Below, piece after piece: positions 1-5,135 of a stretch of DNA of 6,572 nucleotides. The notes under the pieces are model-generated. The model was not told the origin of the DNA, did no database searches, and worked only from the letters and a program-made list of their open reading frames with translations. The DNA is from Candidatus Peregrinibacteria bacterium (GTDB taxonomy: Bacteria > Patescibacteriota > Gracilibacteria > UM-FILTER-43-11). The DNA lies in NCBI GenBank assembly GCA_030618315.1, contig JAUXDO010000063.1:1-6572 (forward strand), in the 5' to 3' direction. Position 1 is the first letter of the stretch. The number at the start of each line of letters is the position of its first letter. The position numbers and the translations under genes were made by a program.

Positions 1-18
1 GTCCATCAATTCGTTTTC

Positions 19-159
19 CTACTCGGGAGCAGATGTCGGTTCCATCAATTCAGGATTAGGCGGTTCTGTTGGGAATTTCATATCCGGATCAGGAAGATCA
101 GGCCCACCACAAGCTGTTAAAAATATCAATACAACAAATGTCAGTATAATTTTTTTCAT
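19..159 (-). CDS. Very small putative lipoprotein (46 aa)
   Basis: The ATG at 159 opens a 46-residue frame that ends at a TAG at 21-19. The first 17 residues form a type II (lipoprotein) signal peptide: a KK pair, a hydrophobic stretch, then the lipobox L-T-A-C with the lipidated cysteine at residue 17, followed by GG. The predicted mature part is only about 30 residues and is rich in Pro, Asp and Glu, so it is probably an extended, unstructured tail anchored to the membrane outer face. No family is recognised. It follows the VanW gene by 41 bp on the same strand and may share its transcript. The frame stays open past the TAG to the window edge, and the ELME segment at residues 38-41 recurs as ELMD 13 codons later, beyond the stop. 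The stop may therefore be a recent truncation of a longer repeat-rich protein. No Shine-Dalgarno sequence is visible. The lipobox is clear; the true C-terminus is uncertain. Confidence 0.6.
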   Translation of the reverse strand: MKKIILTFVVLIFLTACGGPDLPDPDMKFPTEPPNPELMEPTSAPE

Positions 160-165
160 AATCAA

Positions 166-200
166 CCAAATGTTAAATGATAAATGTTAAATGATAAATG
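166..200. repeat. Heptanucleotide tandem repeat, 4 units plus one degenerate
   Basis: Read on the minus strand, the units alternate CATTTAT and CATTTAA twice over 200-173, followed by a degenerate CATTTGG at 172-166. It fills the gap between the VanW stop codon (203-201) and the start of the small lipoprotein. The 7-bp phase and the ABAB order are shared with the repeat at 1572-1599. Confidence 0.85.
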
Positions 201-1541
201 TTAATTATACACTCTCCAATATTTTGATACCAATTCCTCAATATTAACCGTTCCATCAAAATTTTCCATTCTTCTAATCCATTTATAAGTAGTTCTATCA
301 ATTTTTATCGGACCTTCGATTTTAATACTTTTATATGGTGAATTTCCAATTATATAAACGGTTACAATCTGAGCATCTTTATCATCCTCAACATAATAGA
401 TGATTGGAGATTTGGAGTTATTACGGATTTTTAAATTCTTATGGCTATTCCTGTATATAGTTGCATCTAACCCAATCTCTCCTGCCGGGTACAAAGAGCC
501 ATAATACAAACTATGAGGATAACGTTTAATGATCTGCAGACCTGCCTTCCAGGAAGGATTAAAAATTATAGTTGCAGAACCGCATAAACCACCACCGAGT
601 AGCCATTTAGCTTCACCATTTATAACTACCCAACCCCATTTATAATCCCACCATTTGTTATCTCCAAGCTCATACATAAAATCAATCACAGCGCCTGGTT
701 GAACAATATCTCCACTTAATTTACTGGCACCATGTATAACATTATACCGTCTATTGCTGATATCCTTTGAATAGTCATAACTGACCGAACTAAGAACTTC
801 ATTCAGATTATTATAGATTACTGCCTGCCTAATATCATCCGGCATATTTGGCAATTTATTCAGAGGATGATTAAGTGCATAGATTTCTGCTTCTAAATTT
901 TTAAAACTTTGATAGTAACCAGTTAATAATTTAAGAACATTATCCTCTTTTTTTGAACGAAGTCTTTTAGATTTTAGCGTTAATAAATGCTCAAATAAAT
1001 TACTTTGATAAACAGGTAAATCATTTATATCATTGTAATTCTTTACATTTATATCATCAGCCTCCAGCACCAATCCCTCGTAAAAAGGATGATCGAGAAA
1101 CTTTTTTGAAGTTAAATATTTATACAGAAAATTCTGAAAAACATAATGGGTTATTTCGGTACTCTTCAACCAATTATTGTTCCTCGCCTCAAGCCAGATG
1201 TCTTTATAAAGAGTTTCGCTGTCCTTTGTAGAAATATTCTTTCCTGAATTTAATCTATCCAGTTGATATGACCAAATAAGTAAATCTCTTTGAGAAGCAT
1301 TTCTATATCGATAAAAATATTTGGAACAATTTAAAAATTCTAAAGTACAAATTGAAACATCACTCGATAAATCTATATTATCTGATGCCTTCGGGAATGC
1401 TCTAAGAAGGATTGAAAGCATTTTAATCCTCGGAACAGGAGCTTCTGCATTTCTTTGATGTATCAAAAGCCCATACTCACGACCAAATTCACTTGGAGTA
1501 CTGGCAAAAACAGCACCAGCAGGAACCAAAACACTAATCAC
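201..1541 (-). CDS. Secreted VanW-domain protein
   Basis: The C-terminal part matches the VanW family, cell-wall-associated proteins first seen in vancomycin resistance clusters, with no settled biochemical role. Visible landmarks are NVIHGASKLSG (267-277), PGAVIDF (282-288), GGGLC followed by GSAT (316-323), AGLQIIKRYPHS (333-344) and GLDATIY...NLKIRNN (357-375). Most VanW proteins I know read GGGxCQxST here, so the Gln after Cys is replaced by Gly. Residues 16-260, with many Tyr, Asn and Lys, match nothing I recognise. The listed start is the GTG at 1541, the only standard start near the N-terminus, but it leaves a signal peptide of 13 residues without basic residues. The frame is open back to a TAA at 1604-1602 and reads KNSRLKIYRIVIALSLVI into the listed start, a complete signal peptide ending at VFA/S. 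An ATT at 1592 may be the real start. The protein is exported. It lies 70 bp after the upstream lipoprotein gene. Confidence 0.8.
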   Translation of the reverse strand: MISVLVPAGAVFASTPSEFGREYGLLIHQRNAEAPVPRIKMLSILLRAFPKASDNIDLSSDVSICTLEFLNCSKYFYRYRNASQRDLLIWSYQLDRLNSGKNISTKDSETLYKDIWLEARNNNWLKSTEITHYVFQNFLYKYLTSKKFLDHPFYEGLVLEADDINVKNYNDINDLPVYQSNLFEHLLTLKSKRLRSKKEDNVLKLLTGYYQSFKNLEAEIYALNHPLNKLPNMPDDIRQAVIYNNLNEVLSSVSYDYSKDISNRRYNVIHGASKLSGDIVQPGAVIDFMYELGDNKWWDYKWGWVVINGEAKWLLGGGLCGSATIIFNPSWKAGLQIIKRYPHSLYYGSLYPAGEIGLDATIYRNSHKNLKIRNNSKSPIIYYVEDDKDAQIVTVYIIGNSPYKSIKIEGPIKIDRTTYKWIRRMENFDGTVNIEELVSKYWRVYN

Positions 1542-1571
1542 TAATGATAATGCAATTACAATCCTATAAAT

Positions 1572-1599
1572 TTTTAATCTTGAATTTTTAATCTTGAAT
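1572..1599. repeat. Heptanucleotide tandem repeat at the 5' end of the VanW gene
   Basis: On the minus strand the units ATTCAAG and ATTAAAA alternate twice, giving an exact 14-bp duplication. They lie in the frame that runs open into the VanW signal peptide and encode its basic N-region (Lys, Arg, Asn, Ser). The related word ATTTATA follows directly. Confidence 0.85.
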
Positions 1600-1611
1600 C
1601 TTTAAATAATA

Positions 1612-2280
1612 TTATTTAGGTGTAGGATTTTGCCAACGGGATTCTCTGCCAGCCTCAATCCATATCCAGGCTGATGGTGTGTTTAATTTCTTTTCATTTG
1701 GAAGGCCATAATACCATCCCTGAGCTAACTCAACTTGAGTAATTGATAAAAATTCATCCTCTTCGTTCAGCAAAATACATCCCTGCCTATCAACCCATTC
1801 AGAATCTTCAATACAACGGCATTCAGTTTCAGGAATATACTCACAATCAGAAATTTCAGTATCTATACAAGATACAACATACTCTCCGGCAGTCTCATTA
1901 CATAAATTCTTTTCTTCTTCATAGTCTGACTCCTCAATAATATTAGGACTTATCCAGCGTGATTCCTTGCCATCATAGGCCCAAATCCATGAACTTGGAG
2001 TTCCATATTTTTTATCTGTTTCAAGACCGTAATACCAACCTCTCCTTATATCATCTTCAGTAATATTCGGACGATTAATATCTTTATCGATTTCTTCAAG
2101 AAGCCTCTCCATCTCATCAACATCAAGATTTTCAATAGCAGCATTATGGTACTCCAAAACGCTAGCTTTAGCAGGTATCTTTGGCTTTCTGGTGAAATCA
2201 GATGTTGAAGTTTCCGTAAAGCCAGATGAGCAGGCAGTCAGAAAGAATAGAGAAACTATGATTAGAGAGAACACTCTCAT
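1612..2280 (-). CDS. Putative lipoprotein with duplicated GWYYG/WIW repeat
   Basis: This is a 222-residue protein of unknown function. I chose the ATG at 2280 because it starts directly with a lipoprotein signal peptide, MRVFSLIIVSLFFLTAC, with the lipidated Cys at residue 17. A frame extension to an ATG at 2382 would bury that signal inside the protein. After a Ser/Thr-rich linker and an acidic helical stretch (about 45-75) comes repeat 1 (about 77-113), then a cysteine-rich insert with Cys at 127, 138, 146, 154, 156 and 168, then repeat 2 (about 184-220). Both repeats share GWYYGL, a KK pair, TPS.WIW and G.ESRW..P, roughly 60% identical by eye. The six cysteines could form disulfides outside the membrane, resembling small EGF/TIL-like modules only in spacing (CxC, then Gly-Cys). 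The aromatic repeats could bind wall or surface polymers, but that is a guess. It stands between tRNA-Gln and the VanW gene. No Shine-Dalgarno sequence is visible. Confidence 0.75.
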   Translation of the reverse strand: MRVFSLIIVSLFFLTACSSGFTETSTSDFTRKPKIPAKASVLEYHNAAIENLDVDEMERLLEEIDKDINRPNITEDDIRRGWYYGLETDKKYGTPSSWIWAYDGKESRWISPNIIEESDYEEEKNLCNETAGEYVVSCIDTEISDCEYIPETECRCIEDSEWVDRQGCILLNEEDEFLSITQVELAQGWYYGLPNEKKLNTPSAWIWIEAGRESRWQNPTPK

Positions 2281-2397
2281 ATTAATATTTGATTTTAATT
2301 GCGATATAGATTCTACATTATGCTCCTTATATTGCCAAGAATTAATGTAAAAATAAGTGAGTTTGTAAAAAAGTGAACGCACGTAGTTACGATGCCG

Positions 2398-2421
2398 CTT
2401 TGGGTCTTGTGGGTCCCAAAG
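2398..2421. other. Hairpin in the tRNA-Gln/lipoprotein gap
   Basis: The 7-bp perfect inverted repeat CTTTGGG/CCCAAAG encloses a 10-nt loop, and the GGGTC word occurs twice inside the element. Neither strand has a T-run after it, so an intrinsic terminator is unlikely. Apart from this hairpin, the one at 2480-2506 and a word shared with the pth-obgE gap (2374-2386), I see nothing else in 2281-2524; it presumably contains the promoter of the downstream lipoprotein gene, but I found no convincing -35/-10 pair. Confidence 0.45.
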
Positions 2422-2479
2422 TTAATCAAAACGAAGTTAAGAGAGCTTTTTGGAAAACGAAAACACCTGTTTGAAAAGG

Positions 2480-2506
2480 CCGAAAAAGTTTTGGAAAGTT
2501 TTTCGG
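2480..2506 (-). terminator. Possible terminator hairpin after tRNA-Gln
   Basis: The 8-bp perfect inverted repeat CCGAAAAA/TTTTTCGG has an 11-nt loop and starts 18 nt beyond the 3' end of tRNA-Gln. On the minus strand it is followed by CCTTTTC, a weak U-tract, so it could end the tRNA transcript. The stem is AT-rich and the call is tentative. Confidence 0.35.
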
Positions 2507-2524
2507 AACAAGTCAAAAACTCTG

Positions 2525-2596
2525 CTCGGGAGGCAGGGTTCGAACCTGCGAATGCCAGTACCAAAAACTGGTGCCTTACCACTTGGCGACTCCCGA
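2525..2596 (-). tRNA. tRNA-Gln (anticodon UUG)
   Basis: The cloverleaf can be drawn by hand on the minus strand. The acceptor stem is TCGGGAG/CTCCCGA. The D arm has a 3-bp GCC/GGC stem with a GG-containing loop. The anticodon stem is CCAGT/ACTGG with loop TTTTGGT, which places anticodon TTG at 2564-2562. A 5-nt variable loop follows, then T stem GCAGG/CCTGC with loop TTCGAAC. The discriminator base is G73, as expected for tRNA-Gln. The gene is 72 nt long. The next bases are CAG, so the 3' CCA is not encoded and must be added by CCA nucleotidyltransferase. Because the anticodon is UUG, it reads CAA and, by wobble, CAG. It lies 51 bp downstream of pth on the same strand and has a candidate promoter of its own in that gap. 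Confidence 0.96.
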
Positions 2597-2619
2597 GCGG
2601 AATCTTTGAACGTGAAATC

Positions 2620-2647
2620 AGTCTAACAAAACTTGTCGAAGTGTCAA
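2620..2647 (-). promoter_or_regulatory. Candidate promoter of tRNA-Gln
   Basis: On the minus strand a perfect TTGACA (2647-2642) is followed after 16 bp by TAGACT (2625-2620; four of six match TATAAT). The predicted start near 2613 would give a leader of about 17 nt before the tRNA 5' end. The -35 begins directly after the pth stop codon, so the tRNA need not depend on read-through from pth. Confidence 0.5.
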
Positions 2648-3214
2648 TTAATTATATTCATTCATAACCCTCTCAATATCACCATCAAATAAACTTTCTA
2701 TAGCTTTTGGCAATTTACCGATTACCTCTTCAAGACCAATAAATTCATCATCTGTTATCACACCTAAAACATAATCTTCCAAAGCACCGGGAAATGTTTT
2801 TTTTGGCCGAATGCCTAATCTGATTCTTGTGAAATTCTGAGTTCCAATATCGGCAATAATTGATTTTACTCCATTATGACCTCCAGCAGAACCGTCTGAT
2901 TTAATTCTAAGTGAGCCAAAATCGATGTAGGCATCATCATAAATCACAATTAGATCTTCTAACGGGATTTTGTAAAAGTTCATCAGTCCGGAAGTTGTTT
3001 TACCGGACAAATTCATAAAAGTCTGAGGCTTTGCCATCAAAACCTTTTCACCTGATATTGAGCCCCCAGCAATTTCCGCTTTGAACTTATCGGATTTTTT
3101 GAATTTATCGAATCCAAAATGCTTAGCCAAAAAATCGACTGCTAAAAAACCAGCATTATGACGAGTGCCTTTGTACTGTGCCCCCGGATTTCCAAGTCCG
3201 ACAATTAACTTCAT
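2648..3214 (-). CDS. pth: Peptidyl-tRNA hydrolase
   Basis: Cytoplasmic enzyme that hydrolyses the ester bond of peptidyl-tRNAs released from stalled ribosomes, recycling tRNA. At 188 residues it has the usual length for bacterial Pth and starts with the family signature MKLIVGLGNPG at the ATG at 3214. The active-site residues known from E. coli Pth (Asn10, His20, Asp93, Asn114) are present as Asn9 (GLGNPG), His19 (TRHNAG), Asp93 (IYDDAY) and Asn114 (GGHNG). The substrate-binding MNLSG motif lies at 67-71 and GSAGGHNGVKSI at 108-119. The stretch after Asp93 reads DAYIDFG where many homologues read DLDLPxG, a modest divergence. It follows obgE on the same strand after a 168-bp gap containing palindromes. 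Pth and Obg genes are often close together in bacteria, consistent with shared translation and ribosome functions. No Shine-Dalgarno sequence precedes it. Confidence 0.97.
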   Translation of the reverse strand: MKLIVGLGNPGAQYKGTRHNAGFLAVDFLAKHFGFDKFKKSDKFKAEIAGGSISGEKVLMAKPQTFMNLSGKTTSGLMNFYKIPLEDLIVIYDDAYIDFGSLRIKSDGSAGGHNGVKSIIADIGTQNFTRIRLGIRPKKTFPGALEDYVLGVITDDEFIGLEEVIGKLPKAIESLFDGDIERVMNEYN

Positions 3215-3382
3215 GCATATAATTTATCATATAATCAGCGAACGATGAAATTCTGAACGCGCGTAGCAAGAACCTGAAGCGACATGCGCGTCGAAGGAAG
3301 CTTGCGAAGCTAAGTGAAGAAATGAAGAGTGAGATCAGATATTTTGGAGGTACTGGAACCTTTTTTAAAGGTTTCAGAGATG
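3215..3382. other. obgE-pth intergenic gap with several small palindromes
   Basis: This 168-bp gap contains a block at 3254-3312 that is richer in GC than its surroundings, with the 8-bp palindrome ACGCGCGT (3257-3264), a second GCGCGT nearby, and the hairpin AGCTT-gcg-AAGCT (3299-3311). A further inverted repeat, GGAACCTTT/AAAGGTTTC with one G-T pair, lies at about 3355-3375, just after the obgE stop. It has no following T-run on the minus strand, so a role as the obgE terminator is uncertain. No gene is supported here. Confidence 0.5.
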
Positions 3383-4690
3383 CTAATCCATTTCTTTAAA
3401 GTCGAATTCACGTTCGCCAATATATATTTTATTTCCCAATTTTCCTTCCATTTTAATCATTTCACGATAAATTCCCACTTTTTTCATAATGTCATGCATA
3501 CGGTAAATCCCACCCCTCTTGCTCATATCCGTCATTATCGCTAGCTGCTCAATGCGCTTTCCGGATACCAGGAATCCATCATTAGTTTTTTCAACTGTAT
3601 ATTTTTTGGCATCAGGAATTTCCAAATGAGGCCTAAAAATCTTCTTTTTTTGAGTTTTGAGTTTTGGATTTTGAGTTTTTCGTAATTCGAGGATTTCATC
3701 TTTTAAACTATAAAGAAACTCATCAATCCCCTCACCTGTTACAGCTGAGATAAATATAGGCTTCTCCTTTTTTCCGCCAGTAGCGAATCCGCCTCTGGCG
3801 GAAAACTCCTTTTTGATTTCATCAATTATCTCTGAAATCGTCGAATCAACTTTATTCACAACCAAAATCTGAGGTTTTTTTGCAAGCTCTTTACTATACG
3901 ATTCAAGTTCAATATTTAATTTCTCATATTCATCACGTAGTTCTTCATGTGTAACATCGAGCATATGAACGAGTATCTTTGTCCTTTCTATATGTTTTAA
4001 AAACTCAATACCAAGCCCTTTCCCCTCGTGAGCACCTTCGATAAGCCCGGGAATATCCGCTACAACAAAATCAGTTGTATCGACTTTTACAACTCCAAGA
4101 TTAGGGATAAGCGTTGTAAATGGATAATCAGCGATTTTTGGACGTGCATTTGATATACGGGAAATAAGTGTGGATTTACCTACACTTGGGTAACCGATTA
4201 TCGCTACATCCGCAATTAACTTTAATTCCAGCTTTAATTCCTTTTCCTCTCCAGGCTCACCAAGCTCGGCAAAATCAGGCGATCTGCGTACCGAAGATAC
4301 GAAATTCGCGTTACCTTTACCACCAAGTCCACCTCTCGCGACAATGATCTGCTGTCCGTTTTTTGTTAAATCTACAATTAAATCATTATTTGATTTATCA
4401 TAAACCAAAGTACCTACAGGAACTTTTAAAATAGTATCATCTCCATGGGTTCCAAACTTATTTCTTCCTTGTCCATACAAACCTTTTTTAGCCTCATAAT
4501 GTTTTTTACTGACAAAATTAACAAGCGTATTCAGATTCACATCCGCCTCAAAAATCACACTTCCGCCATTTCCCCCATTCCCTCCATCGGGACCGCCTCT
4601 GGCAATATATTTTTCACGACGGAAAGACGTACATCCGTGTCCACCATCTCCAGCCTTTACTTTGATTTCTGCTTCATCAGCAAAATGCAT
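3383..4690 (-). CDS. obgE: GTPase Obg (CgtA) with OCT domain
   Basis: Ribosome-associated GTPase that works in large-subunit maturation and stress control. All three domains are visible. The glycine-rich Obg fold spans about 2-157 (AGDGGHGCTSFRREKY, GGPDGGNGGNGGSV). The GTP-binding domain spans about 158-335, with G1 GYPSVGKS (166-173), the switch region DYPFTT (188-193), G3 DIPG (212-215), G4 NKVD (279-282) and G5 SAVTGEG (315-321). The OCT domain ends the protein (about 365-430, KRGGIYRMHDIMKKVGIYRE). At 435 residues it matches OCT-bearing homologues. Two segments look inserted: residues 296-307, encoded wholly by a palindromic DNA element between G4 and G5, and a Lys/Gln-rich linker at 338-350 encoded by heptanucleotide repeats. 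Neither touches a catalytic motif, so the protein is probably functional. The start ATG at 4690 is fixed by the conserved N-terminus. It lies 56 bp after the small unknown gene and precedes pth. Confidence 0.97.
   Translation of the reverse strand: MHFADEAEIKVKAGDGGHGCTSFRREKYIARGGPDGGNGGNGGSVIFEADVNLNTLVNFVSKKHYEAKKGLYGQGRNKFGTHGDDTILKVPVGTLVYDKSNNDLIVDLTKNGQQIIVARGGLGGKGNANFVSSVRRSPDFAELGEPGEEKELKLELKLIADVAIIGYPSVGKSTLISRISNARPKIADYPFTTLIPNLGVVKVDTTDFVVADIPGLIEGAHEGKGLGIEFLKHIERTKILVHMLDVTHEELRDEYEKLNIELESYSKELAKKPQILVVNKVDSTISEIIDEIKKEFSARGGFATGGKKEKPIFISAVTGEGIDEFLYSLKDEILELRKTQNPKLKTQKKKIFRPHLEIPDAKKYTVEKTNDGFLVSGKRIEQLAIMTDMSKRGGIYRMHDIMKKVGIYREMIKMEGKLGNKIYIGEREFDFKEMD
3652..3679. repeat. 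Heptanucleotide tandem repeat inside obgE
   Basis: On the minus strand four 7-bp units read AAAACTC, AAAATCC, AAAACTC, AAAACTC. They encode the KTQNPKLKTQ part of the linker between the GTPase and OCT domains. Because 7 is not a multiple of 3, each unit is translated in a different phase. Unit length and copy number equal those of the repeats at 173-200 and 1572-1599. Confidence 0.8.
3770..3805. repeat. Palindromic element inserted in frame in obgE
   Basis: Perfect 11-bp arms TTTTCCGCCAG (3770-3780) and CTGGCGGAAAA (3795-3805) surround a 14-nt centre. The centre carries a second TCCGCC (3788-3793), which can pair instead with the GGCGGA at 3797-3802, so two alternative hairpins are possible. 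The element is exactly 36 bp, 12 codons (Obg residues 296-307), and preserves the frame. Confidence 0.8.
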
Positions 4691-4698
4691 AACAAAAA

Positions 4699-4726
4699 AT
4701 ATTAAGTATAGCTATTGTACTTACAA
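4699..4726 (-). promoter_or_regulatory. Candidate promoter of obgE
   Basis: On the minus strand TTGTAA (4726-4721) is followed after 16 bp by TAATAT (4704-4699). The predicted transcript start would be only a few bases before the obgE ATG, giving an almost leaderless mRNA. The -35 word and spacing are the same as in the candidate promoter at 5042-5069. Both elements are AT-rich words in an AT-rich region, so the call is weak. Confidence 0.33.
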
Positions 4727-4746
4727 AAGACGCTTAGGTCTACAAA

Positions 4747-5010
4747 TTATGAAGCTTCAATTTTAATTATAGATAAGGCCAACACCATATAATGCCTCTG
4801 ATTCGCAATATCATCAACTTCATTAATTGATGTACCACCTTTGATTAACTTAAGTGCAAACTGAATATCAAGATCTTTTCTTAGCTCAGCTATCACCAAA
4901 GTCTTCTCTGATTCTGACAAGCTGGATCTTTCAAGAGATTCCCCATTTATCATTCCATCTGCAATCTTAGAAGCAAATTCAGTTTGTTCGGTATTTAAAG
5001 CAATATCCAT
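4747..5010 (-). CDS. Small hypothetical protein (87 aa)
   Basis: I do not recognise this protein. It is 87 residues, acidic to neutral, predicted mostly helical, with no signal peptide and no clear membrane segment, so probably cytoplasmic. The sequence has a Ser/Glu-rich middle (LERSSLSESEKT, about 25-36), then ELRKDLDIQFALKLIKGG (about 43-60) and a hydrophobic end containing HYMVLALSIIKI (73-84). The pattern suggests a small helical bundle or adaptor. I regard it as real because it fills the space between divergent pyrB and obgE, has a good candidate promoter and uses codons like its neighbours. It is the first gene of the leftward run and ends 56 bp before obgE, so the two may be co-transcribed. 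The start ATG at 5010 is the first in the frame after the promoter; there is no Shine-Dalgarno sequence. Confidence 0.65.
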   Translation of the reverse strand: MDIALNTEQTEFASKIADGMINGESLERSSLSESEKTLVIAELRKDLDIQFALKLIKGGTSINEVDDIANQRHYMVLALSIIKIEAS

Positions 5011-5041
5011 ATTTTTTTAATTATTTCTTAACAAGTACCAC

Positions 5042-5069
5042 ATTATATATAAAACAAACTTATTTACAA
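5042..5069 (-). promoter_or_regulatory. Candidate promoter of the 87-aa gene
   Basis: On the minus strand TTGTAA (5069-5064) is followed after 16 bp by a perfect TATAAT (5047-5042). The predicted start near 5035 leaves a leader of about 25 nt before the ATG at 5010. It points away from the pyrB promoter, and the two overlap in the same 125-bp gap. Confidence 0.45.
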
Positions 5070-5075
5070 GACAAA

Positions 5076-5105
5076 TTTATATTTCATATTTCGTATAATT
5101 ATAAT
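5076..5105 (+). promoter_or_regulatory. Candidate promoter of pyrB
   Basis: Two TATAAT boxes are directly abutted at 5094-5099 and 5100-5105. The second has a weak -35, TTTATA (5076-5081), at 18-bp spacing. The transcript would begin near 5112, giving a leader of about 24 nt. No attenuator, PyrR-type site or Shine-Dalgarno sequence is visible before pyrB. Confidence 0.42.
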
Positions 5106-5135
5106 AGAATGATTTAGAAAACTAATCAAAAAAAT

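Noticed and set aside
2281..2382. Longer start (ATG at 2382) for the GWYYG lipoprotein
   Set aside because: It would place 34 extra residues before a clear lipoprotein signal peptide; the ATG at 2280 gives a standard signal and lipobox.
2313..2667. Frames overlapping tRNA-Gln on both strands
   Set aside because: They run through the tRNA gene and its hairpin flanks, and have no family resemblance.
3355..3375. Intrinsic terminator after obgE
   Set aside because: The inverted repeat is real, but no T-run follows on the minus strand and the stem has an A-C mismatch in that RNA; kept only as a note in the gap entry.
4445..4705. Plus-strand frame opposite the start of obgE
   Set aside because: It is antisense to the highly conserved Obg fold; its openness follows from obgE codon use.
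201..5010. Alternative genetic code (UGA as Gly, as in Gracilibacteria/Absconditabacteria)
   Set aside because: The conserved proteins read through with ordinary Gly and Trp codons, and no in-frame TGA needs to be decoded.
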